A stretch of DNA of 31,992 nucleotides from JBOGGX01 sp050744245 (GCA_050744245.1 JBOGGX010000259.1:1-31992); one strand, 5' to 3'; counted from the stretch's first letter, positions 1 through 7,284 are shown. A program made the numbers and translations. Notes: generated from the letters alone by a model not told the origin.

Positions 1-586
1 ACGTTCCGATGGATGGGGCCGACCGGCCCCGTCGCCGCCACCGATGGCTACCGGGCCACCCCGCGCGGGGCCCGCACCCGACAGCGCCGCCGCCTGACCC
101 GCCCGACGGTTCGACGCGCTCGCTCACGCCGAACCGTTCAAGAGAAAGGGCCAGACGAACTCAACGGAAGCCGCGACCAGCGGCGCACGAGGAACCGGCG
201 GCAGTCACCCGGCCTGCGGCCCCGAGTTCTTCAGGTCGAAGTAGTTAGCGACCTCGGGCTCCCGACTGATGTGATCGAACGCGGACCGGCTACGCCGGGT
301 CGGCGCGTCAGGTGGGAGGGCGTTGAGCTTCCGACCCCTGGCCCGCTGAGCGCGCGGATCACTCAGCACACGGAGCAACACAAGCGTGCCGACGCCGACG
401 ATTGGATGAACAACATCACCGTCCAGGCCAGGGGCGACGGCGGCTTCGATCTCAGGGGATCGCCCTCGAAGCCAAGCGGCTCACGCCTCCGGGGGCTCTT
501 CAAGCGGGGCAAGTAGCACCCAGTCGCCTGCGCTCCGCTACAGCTCGTGGCCAAGCCCCCGTTCAAGCCCTCCCTCGGCTGTTCGC
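1..586. other. Intergenic stretch with no supportable gene
   Basis: This is the stretch beyond the 3' end of the relaxase gene. Several open frames cross it, but their translations are arginine- and proline-rich, resemble no family I know, and overlap each other, as expected for stop-poor G+C-rich DNA. Two compact G+C hairpins are visible near the left edge: a 6-bp stem at 15-30 and the 12-nt perfect palindrome CCCCGCGCGGGG at 59-70. They could help end transcription, but they are about 500 bases from the relaxase stop and have no T-run. I see no RNA gene, and no copy of the tRNA-Leu 3' end that would mark the other end of the element. Confidence 0.4.
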
Positions 587-3586
587 TCAAGGTCGCGGGT
601 CATCACTCGCTCCAGCCGCTCGGTGATATCGATCTGACGGTCGAGGTCTCGTACGCGGTCGAGACCGGACTGGTTGCTGCTCCCAGGCGGTGCGGGCCTT
701 CATCGAAGGTTCCAGCTCCACCAACTCGCGCCGTAGGGAAGCGAGCTTGTCGTCGTATCCCGCGACGTCGGCCTCGAAGCCAGCCATGCGACGTTCGAGT
801 TCTCGTCGCTGCGTGCGATGCGTTCGGCGACCGATTGGGCCGAGCTTCTCAAGGTCCTTCCGCGCTGTCTCGAGCCGCCACTGCGCGCCATCCCGGTAGT
901 GCTGCTCGCGTGTGAGAGCCTCCGCCAACCGCCGATGCTCCCACGACGGGTCGGGCGGTCCATCGCCCAGGCGGAGTCGCAGGTCGTCGCGTTCGCGCCG
1001 CAGCTCATCGAGCGACGAGGGCTGCGGTTGCTCGACTTGGTCGAGTGCCAACTGCTTGCCGGCACATCGCCGGATCGCCGCTCGCAGGTCGTAGAGCGGG
1101 TCGCGCTCGATCTCGGCGGCGTGTCGTTCGTCGACGCGGCGGTCCTCGGTAGCGACGAATAGGTCATTGCCTCGGCGGCCGCGGGACAGCGCTGTGTAGG
1201 CGTGCTCGCGAGGAGTCGTGTCATCGAGAAGCACGAGGCAGCGGTCGACCGTGGCTCCTTGGGCCTTGTGGATCGTGGTGGCGTAACCGTGGGTGAGGTG
1301 GCCCTCGGAGGCATAGGCGAACGGGATGAGCAGCTGGTCGCCGGTGTCGGTAGCGACGACCATCCGGTGCCGGCTGGTGTCGATCTGCTCGATGACACCG
1401 CGCGTGCCGTTGAGGATGCGGGTGCGGTACTCGTTGCGCAGAGCGAGTACCTGATCGCCTTCGGTGAACCCGCGTCCAGCGAGCACGACGCGGTCGTCGG
1501 CGAGGTAGCCCTCGTCGCGCAGCACGGCACGCGCTCGCCGGTTGAGGTCATCGACATCGGCGAGACGAGCAGCGACCATGAGGACGTCCTCGTCCTCGAC
1601 CCAGGAGTTCATCCACTCCTCGACCAGGAGTGCTCGGGCGTCCGGCCCTGTGGACGCTTCGTGGATGCGTTCGTGGTCGAGGTAGGCCTCGACACCTCGG
1701 TCCGGGTCGCCCGCGCGCAGCTCGGCGAGGGCGTCGCGCTCCCAGGCCTCGGCTTGCCGGCGGTTCTCGGTGAGATGACTGGCCCCCAGGCGAGCGCGCA
1801 GGCCTCGGAAGGCGCCGCCGGCGTCGATCTCGGGAAGCTGGCAGGGGTCACCGACAAGGACGACCTTCGAGCCTGCGGCGTCGGCGTGGTCGAGCAGGCG
1901 AGCGAGCTTGCGGGTGCCCACCATCGCGGCCTCATCGACGACGACCACGGTGGTGCCGTCGAGTGTCGTCTCGTGCCGGTCGATGCCGGCGAGGAGCCGA
2001 ACGATGGTCGAGGCAGGGATGCCGGCGTCGTCCTGGAGGTGCTTGGCGGCGCGGGCGGCGAGCGAGCAGCCGATCACGCGCCAGCCCGATGCCTCCCACG
2101 CGTCGCGGGCGGCGGCGAGGGCGAACGTCTTGCCGGCACCTGCGACACCTTCGACGATCTCGATCCCGTCACCGGAAGAGCAGATCGCGCGCACCATCTG
2201 CTCCTGCTCCACGCTCAGGGACGCCCGAGTTGCGACGGCGGCGTCGACAGCCACCCCACCGGCGACGCCGACACCGATGTGGCGGCGCCGGACCGCTTGC
2301 TCGACGAGCTGGGCCTCGAGCTCGAGCATCTCCGGCGTCGTGAAGCGACCCTCGTCGGTGCGGGCGGGGACGGCCCTGCCGTCGGCGCGGTGGATCGCCG
2401 CAGCCTTGCCGTCGGCTCGCACTGCGAGGACGTGCTCGGATGCGAGAAAGCCGTCGACGAGGTCGAGCACGTGGTTGACGGGCGCGCCGGCGGGCAAGGC
2501 GTTGCAGATCGCCTTGATGGCGTCTCGCTCACCGAACGTGCTTGCCCTCGCGGTGAGCCCGTCCGGGCTGGCCAGCCACGTGTACAGCTGCTCGGCCTCG
2601 AGGCTGCCGAGCCCGGGCGGGTCGACTGCTGCCGAGCGATCCACGACTGCGGCGAGCGCCCGGGCGTCGAACCCAAGAGCTTCAGCGCGCGCCCGCCATC
2701 CCGGCAGGAGCCCTTCGGCGTCGAGCTCTCCGTTCTTGGGCTGGCGGGTGGCGTAGGTGGCGACCTGCGCGGCGCGGGCCGACTGCTGGCCGTGCGCGTC
2801 GAGGTGGGCTTCGATCTCCTTGCGCCGAGTAGAGAACTCCCGCAGCACCGGGCGTGGGATGCCGGCGAAGTCGGCGATGCCATTGCGGACCGGGCCCCAC
2901 TCGACACCGAGGCGTCGGGTCAGCTCCCCGCGCAGGTGGGCCTCGTAGAGGTACCCGACCGGTGACAGCCAGGCGTAGAGCGGCCGTCCGTCGAGAGCGG
3001 TCCAGCGGTCATCGGCCGGTGCGTGCGCGAGGTTGGCGATCACGACGTGGGTGTGCAGGTGCGGGTCGCCAGCCCGGGAGGTGCGGTGCCGGAACGCGGC
3101 GGCAACGAACCCGTCGCCCTCCAGCATGGTGTGACCGCCCTTGCCCCGGCGGACGCGGCAGGCGGCCTGCTCGAGGACCTGCAGCGACGCGCTGACCGCG
3201 GCGTCGGCGGCGTTGCGGACCGCGTTGGACACCTCCGGCGCCCCGAGGGCGAACAGCAGGGATACGGACTTGGGCGCGCAGAACGTGGCGTCGAACCCGG
3301 CGACGGTCGGAACGGAGTGGGCGGCGGTCAGCCGGTAGGCGCCGGTTGGATCGACGTGCTCGAGGATGCGCGCGAGCGCTTCGGCGTCGACCTCGCCAGC
3401 GAGTCCGAGCCGCGGTGCAGCGGCGCCGATCCACTGGCCGGGCGCTTCCTTGGCGCCGGTGTAGTACTCCTCGGCGCCGCGGGCGACGGTGTCGAGGTAG
3501 TACTGCTGCTGGCCCGGCGCCAGCTTCCCGAGGCTCAACACGGCCTGACCGCCAACGACGCGTGCCGACGGACGATCCGGCAGCAC
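587..3586 (-). CDS. MobF-family conjugative relaxase with TraI-like helicase domain
   Basis: This 999-aa protein is a relaxase-helicase of the TrwC/TraI (MobF) type, which nicks the transfer origin of a plasmid or integrative element, stays bound to the 5' end, and unwinds the strand for transfer. Paired tyrosines at 29-30 and 41-42 are candidate nicking residues. The TrwC motif GFDATFCAPKSVSLLFAL lies at about 97-114, and the metal-binding triad HLHTH at 176-180. The second half is a superfamily I helicase with Walker A GVAGAGKT (480-487), Walker B VVVVDEAAM (about 547-555) and a late motif containing TIHKAQG and YTALSRGR. The C-terminus is charged and likely coiled. Translation can start at GTG 3586 or at GTG 3541, which begins VLSLGKLAPGQQQYY and fits family N-termini better. 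No frame break is seen, unlike several neighbours. No coupling protein or type IV secretion gene is visible, so the element would be mobilizable rather than self-transmissible, unless such genes lie to the left. Confidence 0.93.
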   Translation of the reverse strand: MLPDRPSARVVGGQAVLSLGKLAPGQQQYYLDTVARGAEEYYTGAKEAPGQWIGAAAPRLGLAGEVDAEALARILEHVDPTGAYRLTAAHSVPTVAGFDATFCAPKSVSLLFALGAPEVSNAVRNAADAAVSASLQVLEQAACRVRRGKGGHTMLEGDGFVAAAFRHRTSRAGDPHLHTHVVIANLAHAPADDRWTALDGRPLYAWLSPVGYLYEAHLRGELTRRLGVEWGPVRNGIADFAGIPRPVLREFSTRRKEIEAHLDAHGQQSARAAQVATYATRQPKNGELDAEGLLPGWRARAEALGFDARALAAVVDRSAAVDPPGLGSLEAEQLYTWLASPDGLTARASTFGERDAIKAICNALPAGAPVNHVLDLVDGFLASEHVLAVRADGKAAAIHRADGRAVPARTDEGRFTTPEMLELEAQLVEQAVRRRHIGVGVAGGVAVDAAVATRASLSVEQEQMVRAICSSGDGIEIVEGVAGAGKTFALAAARDAWEASGWRVIGCSLAARAAKHLQDDAGIPASTIVRLLAGIDRHETTLDGTTVVVVDEAAMVGTRKLARLLDHADAAGSKVVLVGDPCQLPEIDAGGAFRGLRARLGASHLTENRRQAEAWERDALAELRAGDPDRGVEAYLDHERIHEASTGPDARALLVEEWMNSWVEDEDVLMVAARLADVDDLNRRARAVLRDEGYLADDRVVLAGRGFTEGDQVLALRNEYRTRILNGTRGVIEQIDTSRHRMVVATDTGDQLLIPFAYASEGHLTHGYATTIHKAQGATVDRCLVLLDDTTPREHAYTALSRGRRGNDLFVATEDRRVDERHAAEIERDPLYDLRAAIRRCAGKQLALDQVEQPQPSSLDELRRERDDLRLRLGDGPPDPSWEHRRLAEALTREQHYRDGAQWRLETARKDLEKLGPIGRRTHRTQRRELERRMAGFEADVAGYDDKLASLRRELVELEPSMKARTAWEQQPVRSRPRTRPRPSDRYHRAAGASDDPRP

Positions 3587-3604
3587 CCGGCAGGTGCAAG
3601 TGCG

Positions 3605-3802
3605 TCACAGTTCTTGGTCAGGGTGGTGATGACCGATGTGAGGGGGAGCATGCGGGTCAGCCGGTGAAGGGCAGGGTGTGGCCTGGCTGTCGCGCGAGGA
3701 GCGGTTGGGCTTGGCGGTGGGAGCGGATGACGGGCTCCGGGTCCGGCCGATGCGCAGGATCCGCGCCGCCTCCTCGACGGTGAAGAAGTCCGGAGCAGCC
3801 AC
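3605..3802 (-). pseudogene. Excisionase (helix-turn-helix, Xis-type) remnant
   Basis: The first 21 residues, MAAPDFFTVEEAARILRIGR, match the N-terminus of small MerR-like excisionases that sit beside integrases in actinobacterial elements. After the second helix the reading frame runs into a proline-rich sequence with no family likeness. In another frame the fragment PVIR appears a few bases later, which resembles the wing strand of these proteins (usually PVIRxGRxxRVP). The simplest reading is an internal deletion of about 18 codons plus later erosion, leaving a 65-codon open frame that cannot make a working protein. The gene starts with GTG at 3802 behind a very strong ribosome binding site and lies just upstream of the relaxase in the same direction. 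Calling it Xis rests on the short N-terminal match and on its position between relaxase and integrase. Confidence 0.6.
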
Positions 3803-3814
3803 GGATCACCTCCT
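3803..3814 (-). promoter_or_regulatory. Perfect extended Shine-Dalgarno of the xis remnant
   Basis: On the minus strand this reads AGGAGGTGATCC, a 12-nt exact complement of the bacterial 16S rRNA 3' tail. It lies directly before the GTG at 3802, with the GGAGG core 6 nt from the start codon. Such a long perfect match is rare for a chromosomal gene and decides the start of the excisionase remnant. Confidence 0.75.
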
Positions 3815-3919
3815 GTCCGGCGGTCTGACAGGAAGCAGACCCTCCGGAACCAGACAGATTACACCCCTGGCATTCGTTGTCAAGTCTGATGTTGACCGAT
3901 CGTGCTAGAGTTGACGACC
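3815..3919. promoter_or_regulatory. Divergent control region between xis remnant and XRE gene
   Basis: This spacer separates two divergent genes and should hold both promoters. On the plus strand TAGAGT (3906-3911) resembles a -10 box and ends 8 nt before the GTG at 3920, which fits leaderless transcription of the XRE gene. I see no good -35 at normal spacing. Short repeats of CAGAC/GTCTG occur four times (near 3822, 3834, 3851 and 3883), partly as inverted pairs, and could be operator half-sites for the XRE protein encoded next door. This is inference from position and repetition only. Confidence 0.4.
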
Positions 3920-4543
3920 GTGGCCAGGAAGAGAGCAGCCGCTAGCGACGAGGTCCCGCTGTACTTCGGGCTGACCCCGAACCAGGTGATCGCGTTCAAC
4001 CTCGCCCAGGCCCGCCTCGAGAAGGGCTGGACCCAGGATCAGGCGTGCGACGCGCTGGAGCCCTACCTCGGCAGCCGCTGGTCCAAGGCCAACTACAGCG
4101 CCGCAGAGCGCTCGGTCGACGGCAACCGGGTCCGGCAGTTCGACGCCGACGAGATCGTGGCCTTCGCTCGCGCCTTCGACCTGCCGGTGACCTGGTTCTT
4201 CATGCCACCGCCGCCGTGGGCCTCCCCCGGCGTCCCGGCCAAGCTGCGCACGCCCGACGCCGAGCGGTTCGGCGCGCCGCTCGCACTACTCGCCGATCTC
4301 ATCTTCGGCGCCGACTACCCGCGGGCACTGATGCAGCTCCGCTTCCAGGCGTTCCTCGACGAGCTCGGACCGAACCCCCTCAGCGACGCGCAGGCTCGCG
4401 TCGTCGAGGCCGTCGATGCTTGCAAGGCGCAGCTCGTGCGCCATGCCCTCGGCGACCTGCAGCAGTGGCAGACCCAGCTGCGCGCCCTCGCCAACCACCT
4501 TGAGGACCTCGAGGCCCGCTCCGCCCGGGAGAGTGACAGCTGA
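3920..4543 (+). CDS. XRE-family helix-turn-helix regulator of the element
   Basis: This protein of about 207 aa begins VARKRAAASDEVPLYFGLTP. Residues of about 20-80 form an XRE/Cro-like helix-turn-helix (NLAQARLEKGWTQDQACDAL, then the recognition region around SKANYSAAERS). The segment EIVAFARAFDLPVTWFFMPP is the usual end of that domain in actinobacterial element regulators. The C-terminal part is helical with a likely coiled segment near the end (QWQTQLRALANHLEDLEAR). I prefer GTG 3920 to the upstream in-frame GTG at 3902, because a -10-like TAGAGT sits at leaderless distance and the upstream codons overlap it. The stop codon shares one base with the integrase ATG (TGATG), so the two are translationally coupled. 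The likely role is control of integration and excision genes, possibly through the repeats in the spacer upstream. The exact function is inferred from domain and position. Confidence 0.8.
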   Translation: MARKRAAASDEVPLYFGLTPNQVIAFNLAQARLEKGWTQDQACDALEPYLGSRWSKANYSAAERSVDGNRVRQFDADEIVAFARAFDLPVTWFFMPPPPWASPGVPAKLRTPDAERFGAPLALLADLIFGADYPRALMQLRFQAFLDELGPNPLSDAQARVVEAVDACKAQLVRHALGDLQQWQTQLRALANHLEDLEARSARESDS

Positions 4544-5621
4544 TGGCGAAGGACGCCGGACCGCGCAAGGACACGAGCACCGGAACGTGGTGGTTCGTCG
4601 TCGACCTCGCACCGGGGCCGGACGGGCGCCGCCGGCAGGCCAAGCGCCGCGGCTTCAAGACCAAGGCCGAGGCCCAGGCCGCACTCGACGAGCTGCGGGT
4701 AGCCGGCCGTCAGGGCGCCTACGTCCCGCCGGCTCGGCAACGCCTGGGCGACTACCTCGTCGACGAGTGGCTGCCGGCGATCAAGGTCACGATCGAAGAG
4801 TCGACGTGGGCGTCGTACGAGCGGTACCTCCGCCTGCACGTGATCCCGCACCTCGGCGGTGTGCGACTGGAAGCCGTCGACGCCGGCATGCTCAACCGGC
4901 TGTATGCCGACCTACTCGACCACGGCCGCTCGACGGCAAGCCCGGTGGGCTGTCCCGCCAGTCGGTGCGCTACGTCCACACCGTGCTCGGGCGGGCCCTC
5001 GGCGACGCCGTTCGCTGGGGCCGGCTCGTGCGGAACCCGGCTCAGGCAGCGACACCGCCCCGGGCGGCCCGGACGAAGACGAAGGCGCCGGAGATGCGGA
5101 CCTGGGATGCGGACACGCTCGCCCGCTTCCTCGAGGCGGAACGTGGAACTCGCTACCACGTCGCTTTCCTGTTCCTTGCGACGACCGAGTGCCGGCGTGG
5201 TGAGGCGCTCGGCCTGCGATGGAGCGACGTCGACCTCGACGCCGACACCGTCGCCGCGCTACGCACGTGGCGGACCCGGCAGGCGGAGGAGCGTCTGCTC
5301 CTCGGTCCCACCTACGACGACCGCGCGCTCGTGTTCTGCCATCCAGACGGCCGCCCATACCACCCGGACCGCTTCTCTCGTGAGTTCGATCGGCGTGTCG
5401 CACGCCACCGCGTCCCTCGGATCCGACTGCACGACCTCCGCCACACGTGGGCGACCCTCGCGCTCCAGGCCGGCGTCGACGTCAAGATCGTCTCGGAGCG
5501 GCTCGGCCACGCCAGCGCCACGATCACGTGGGACATCTACCAACACGTCACGCCGGCGATGCAGTCGGACGCCGCCGAGCGCGTCGCCAACCTGATCTTC
5601 CGGCCGCGGGCGTCGAGCTGA
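4543..5621 (+). pseudogene. Tyrosine-recombinase integrase, frameshifted near 4930-4945
   Basis: Two overlapping frames together give one complete site-specific integrase. Frame 1 from ATG 4543 encodes the arm-type DNA-binding domain (TGTWWFVVDLAPGPDGRRR) and the core-binding domain up to LNRLYADLLDHGR. Beyond about 4935 the family sequence continues in frame 3 as GKPGGLSRQSVRYVHTVLGR through to the stop at 5619-5621. The catalytic domain is intact: Arg in TECRRGEALGLRW, the HDLRHTWATL box, LGHASATIT and the nucleophile region WDIYQH. The shift fits loss of a single base, and I see no slippery heptamer that would suggest programmed frameshifting. Without the two halves joined the element cannot integrate or excise by its own enzyme. 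The ATG overlaps the XRE stop codon, and DUF4160 starts one base after the stop. Sequencing error is the alternative explanation. Confidence 0.85.
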
Positions 5622-5622
5622 C

Positions 5623-5883
5623 GTGCCGCGCCTCAGCTTCTTCTACGGCATCGCGATCTACCTGTACTACGAGGACCACCCGCCGCCGCACATCCATGCC
5701 CGGTACGGCGGCGACGAAGCGAAGGTGTCGATCACGAGCGGGGAGATCCTTGAAGGATCGCTCCCGCGGCGTGCCGCTCGGCTCGTCGCTGAGTGGGTTG
5801 GCGAGCACGGCGACGAGCTCGCCACCTGCTGGCAGAAGGCCATCAGCGGCGAGGAGCCCGGTACCATCGAGCCACTGCAGTAG
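5623..5883 (+). CDS. DUF4160 family protein
   Basis: This 86-aa protein begins at GTG 5623, one base after the integrase stop. It shows the DUF4160 signature: MPRLSFFYGIAIYLYYEDH followed by PPPHIHARYGGDEAKV, then a GEILEGSLPRRAARLVAEW helix and a C-terminal helix with W and K residues. The family is short, of unknown biochemistry, and is commonly encoded directly beside a DUF2442 protein, as here (10 bp spacing). That arrangement has the look of a toxin-antitoxin or similar two-part module, but I know of no reaction to assign. The HIHA motif could be catalytic or metal-binding; this is a guess. The gene is probably co-transcribed with the XRE regulator and the integrase. Confidence 0.85.
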   Translation: MPRLSFFYGIAIYLYYEDHPPPHIHARYGGDEAKVSITSGEILEGSLPRRAARLVAEWVGEHGDELATCWQKAISGEEPGTIEPLQ

Positions 5884-5893
5884 GAGCGAGGCC

Positions 5894-6160
5894 ATGGACA
5901 TCACACACGTCGAAGTCCTGCATGACCACGTCGTCCGGTTGCGCTTCGCGGACGGCCTCGAGAAGTCGATCGACCTCGAGCCCTACCTGCACGGGCCCGT
6001 GTTCGCCGAGATCCACAGCGACCCAGCCGTGTTCGCGTCCATCAAAGTCGACTCCGAAGCCGGCACGATCGTCTGGTCCAACGGCGCCGACCTCGCCCCC
6101 GATGTTCTCTACGAGGGCCGGCGCTCGGCTCGAATGGAGTCCGAAGCTCGAGCGAGCTAA
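5894..6160 (+). CDS. DUF2442 family protein, partner of DUF4160
   Basis: This 88-aa protein starts at ATG 5894, shortly after the DUF4160 stop. It matches the DUF2442 fold: an N-terminal strand-rich part (VVRLRFADGLEKSIDLEPYL), the centre GPVFAEIHSDPAVFASIKVD, and the characteristic TIVWSNGADLAPDVLYEG near the end. Members are small, often paired with DUF4160 or found in toxin-antitoxin-like settings, and resemble small DNA- or protein-binding antitoxins. In this pair it would be the more likely antitoxin-like partner, by analogy only. The reading frame is intact, in contrast to the integrase upstream and the SUKH gene downstream, so the pair may still be under selection. Confidence 0.85.
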   Translation: MDITHVEVLHDHVVRLRFADGLEKSIDLEPYLHGPVFAEIHSDPAVFASIKVDSEAGTIVWSNGADLAPDVLYEGRRSARMESEARAS

Positions 6161-6168
6161 ACGCTTTG

Positions 6169-6578
6169 GTGAAGTTCGGCGCTGATTGGAAGGACACGTT
6201 GACCGCTCATGGACTCCGTGCGGGGCCAGCAGTGCCGGACGAACGACTCGCCGCGTGCGAGACGCAGTTGGGCCGGCCCTGGCCACGCGACCTCCGGCTG
6301 CTCTATGCGATGGTCGATGGGCTCTATGACACGTCGGGCCAGTGGTGTGGGTTGTGTGGCCCGTGGAGCGAGTCGTGCGCGACAACACGCTGGCTTGGGG
6401 CAGCGGGGAACTCGCCCACGAGTTGCTCGCCTTCGGTGATGATGGGACGGGCAACCCGTTCTGCATTCAGAACGGCGCGCGCGTCGTTCGCTGGAGCTGG
6501 ATCGACGCGGCAATCGAGCAGGACATCGGCGATCTCGGCATCTTCCTAGCCGAGTGGACAGGCATCGACGTCTCTTGA
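6169..6578 (+). pseudogene. SUKH (SMI1/KNR4) domain protein, frameshifted near 6345
   Basis: The first part (GTG 6169, frame 1) reads like the start of a SUKH-domain protein: DERLAACETQLGRPWPRDLR then LLYAMVDGLYDTSGQW. The family sequence then continues in frame 3 as VVWPVERVVRDNTLAWGSGE, LLAFGDDGTGNPFCI and VVRWSWIDAAIEQDIGDLG to the stop at 6578. The break lies at about 6343-6350 in a run of G and T, and fits loss of one base. SUKH proteins are a known family that includes immunity proteins against contact-dependent and other polymorphic toxins. No matching toxin is visible nearby, so this was perhaps an orphan immunity gene carried by the element. The gene lies 8 bp after the DUF2442 stop and is probably in the same transcript. 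Confidence 0.78.
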
Positions 6579-6599
6579 ACGGGGCGCATGCCGCGCTCG

Positions 6600-6886
6600 C
6601 TACGAGAGCCCGAGGTAGTTCCTCACCTGTTCCTTGCCGGACCAGCCGACCGGCGGTTTCTGCGCGCCACCGGACCACGGCGCCCGTGCGTGAGCCAGCA
6701 CGAACGCCAGCCGTGGTAGAAGGCGTCGTCGCGCCCGCCCTTCGCCTTCGAGTCCTGATACCCGAACTGGAGCCCGCACGACGGGCAGATCTCATCGGAG
6801 AGGCACCCGTCGACCCACGGGGGATCACCAAGGTCGAAGCCACAAGCGGGGCACAGCGACTCCGTGTCCTCCATGCGCAACAGCAT
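6600..6886 (-). pseudogene. Small cysteine-rich zinc-ribbon protein, frameshifted near 6680
   Basis: Read from ATG 6886 (or ATG 6874, MEDTESLCPACGFDLGDPPW) this shows two Cys pairs, CPACGFDL and ICPSCGLQFGYQD, then YHGWRSCWLTHG. This is the layout of a widespread uncharacterised family with two CxxC knuckles followed by a W-rich tail. In the first frame the tail becomes arginine-rich, but one base back it continues as ARAPWSGGAQKPPVGWSGKE and QVRNYLGLS, ending at the stop 6600-6602. That tail (PP, GW, Q) is what the family shows, so a one-base loss near 6675-6690 is likely. The gene is convergent with the SUKH gene and lies next to the tRNA. A zinc-binding role is inferred from the cysteines; the function is unknown. 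Confidence 0.65.
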
Positions 6887-7041
6887 CGCAGCCCGACCTG
6901 AGTCCACGTCAGCGTCCGCCGAGACACGTCGCGCGACCACGCCTCGGTCATCGTGGCCAAGTTGTGACCACAGGCCAGTTCCGAGTCCAAGAACGAACGA
7001 AGCTCAGGCCGGTGACCTGGGCTTACGACTGCTTCTCAGCG

Positions 7042-7126
7042 TGTCGGAGGGGGGACTTGAACCCCCACGTCCTTTACGGACACCAGGCCCTCAACCTGGC
7101 GCGTCTGCCATTTCCGCCACTCCGAC
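7042..7126 (-). tRNA. tRNA-Leu (anticodon GAG)
   Basis: The minus strand folds into a full cloverleaf of 85 nt. The acceptor stem pairs GTCGGAG (from 7126) with CTCCGAC ending at 7043, followed by discriminator A at 7042. The anticodon stem CCAGG/CCTGG encloses the loop TTGAGGG, giving anticodon GAG (leucine, CUC/CUU). A long variable arm typical of class II tRNAs is present, and the T-arm is GGGGG-TTCAAGT-CCCCC. CCA is not encoded. A -10-like TACAGT lies about 32 nt upstream (7164-7159). The 3' end faces the integrase-bearing region, which is the usual geometry for an element inserted at a tRNA 3' end. Confidence 0.95.
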
Positions 7127-7183
7127 GTGGTGACCCGGCGCGAGCCGAAGGGACAGCAACTGTAGCGCGCCCTCTCCCCGGCG

Positions 7184-7230
7184 ATGTTGCCGCGCTGAGC
7201 TACCGCAGCGGTACCTGAGCGCGGCAACAT
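7184..7230 (-). terminator. 47-nt near-perfect hairpin between secG and tRNA-Leu
   Basis: Arms ATGTTGCCGCGCT and AGCGCGGCAACAT (7184-7196 and 7218-7230) pair over 13 bp without mismatch. Inside them TACCGC-A-GCGGTA adds 6 bp, separated from the outer arms by a 4-nt segment per side that pairs partly. It lies 54 bases after the secG stop, so it most likely ends the transporter/secG transcript, although no T-run follows. It also sits near the tRNA, so an att-related or protein-binding site is an alternative. Confidence 0.55.
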
Positions 7231-7284
7231 GGACGCGAAGCGCGTGCCAGCCGCCCGGACACACCAGGCGATGCCGCGCTCGGC

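Noticed and set aside
13..516. 167-codon open frame at the left edge
   Set aside because: The translation is Arg/Pro-rich, overlaps other open frames on both strands, and resembles no family; typical of stop-poor G+C-rich DNA.
1202..2965. 587-codon plus-strand frame opposite the relaxase
   Set aside because: It is the antisense mirror of the relaxase gene, whose motifs (HLHTH, Walker A/B) prove the minus strand is coding.
4900..4960. Programmed -1 frameshift in the integrase
   Set aside because: No slippery heptamer or clear downstream stimulatory structure is seen at the junction; decay or sequencing error is simpler.
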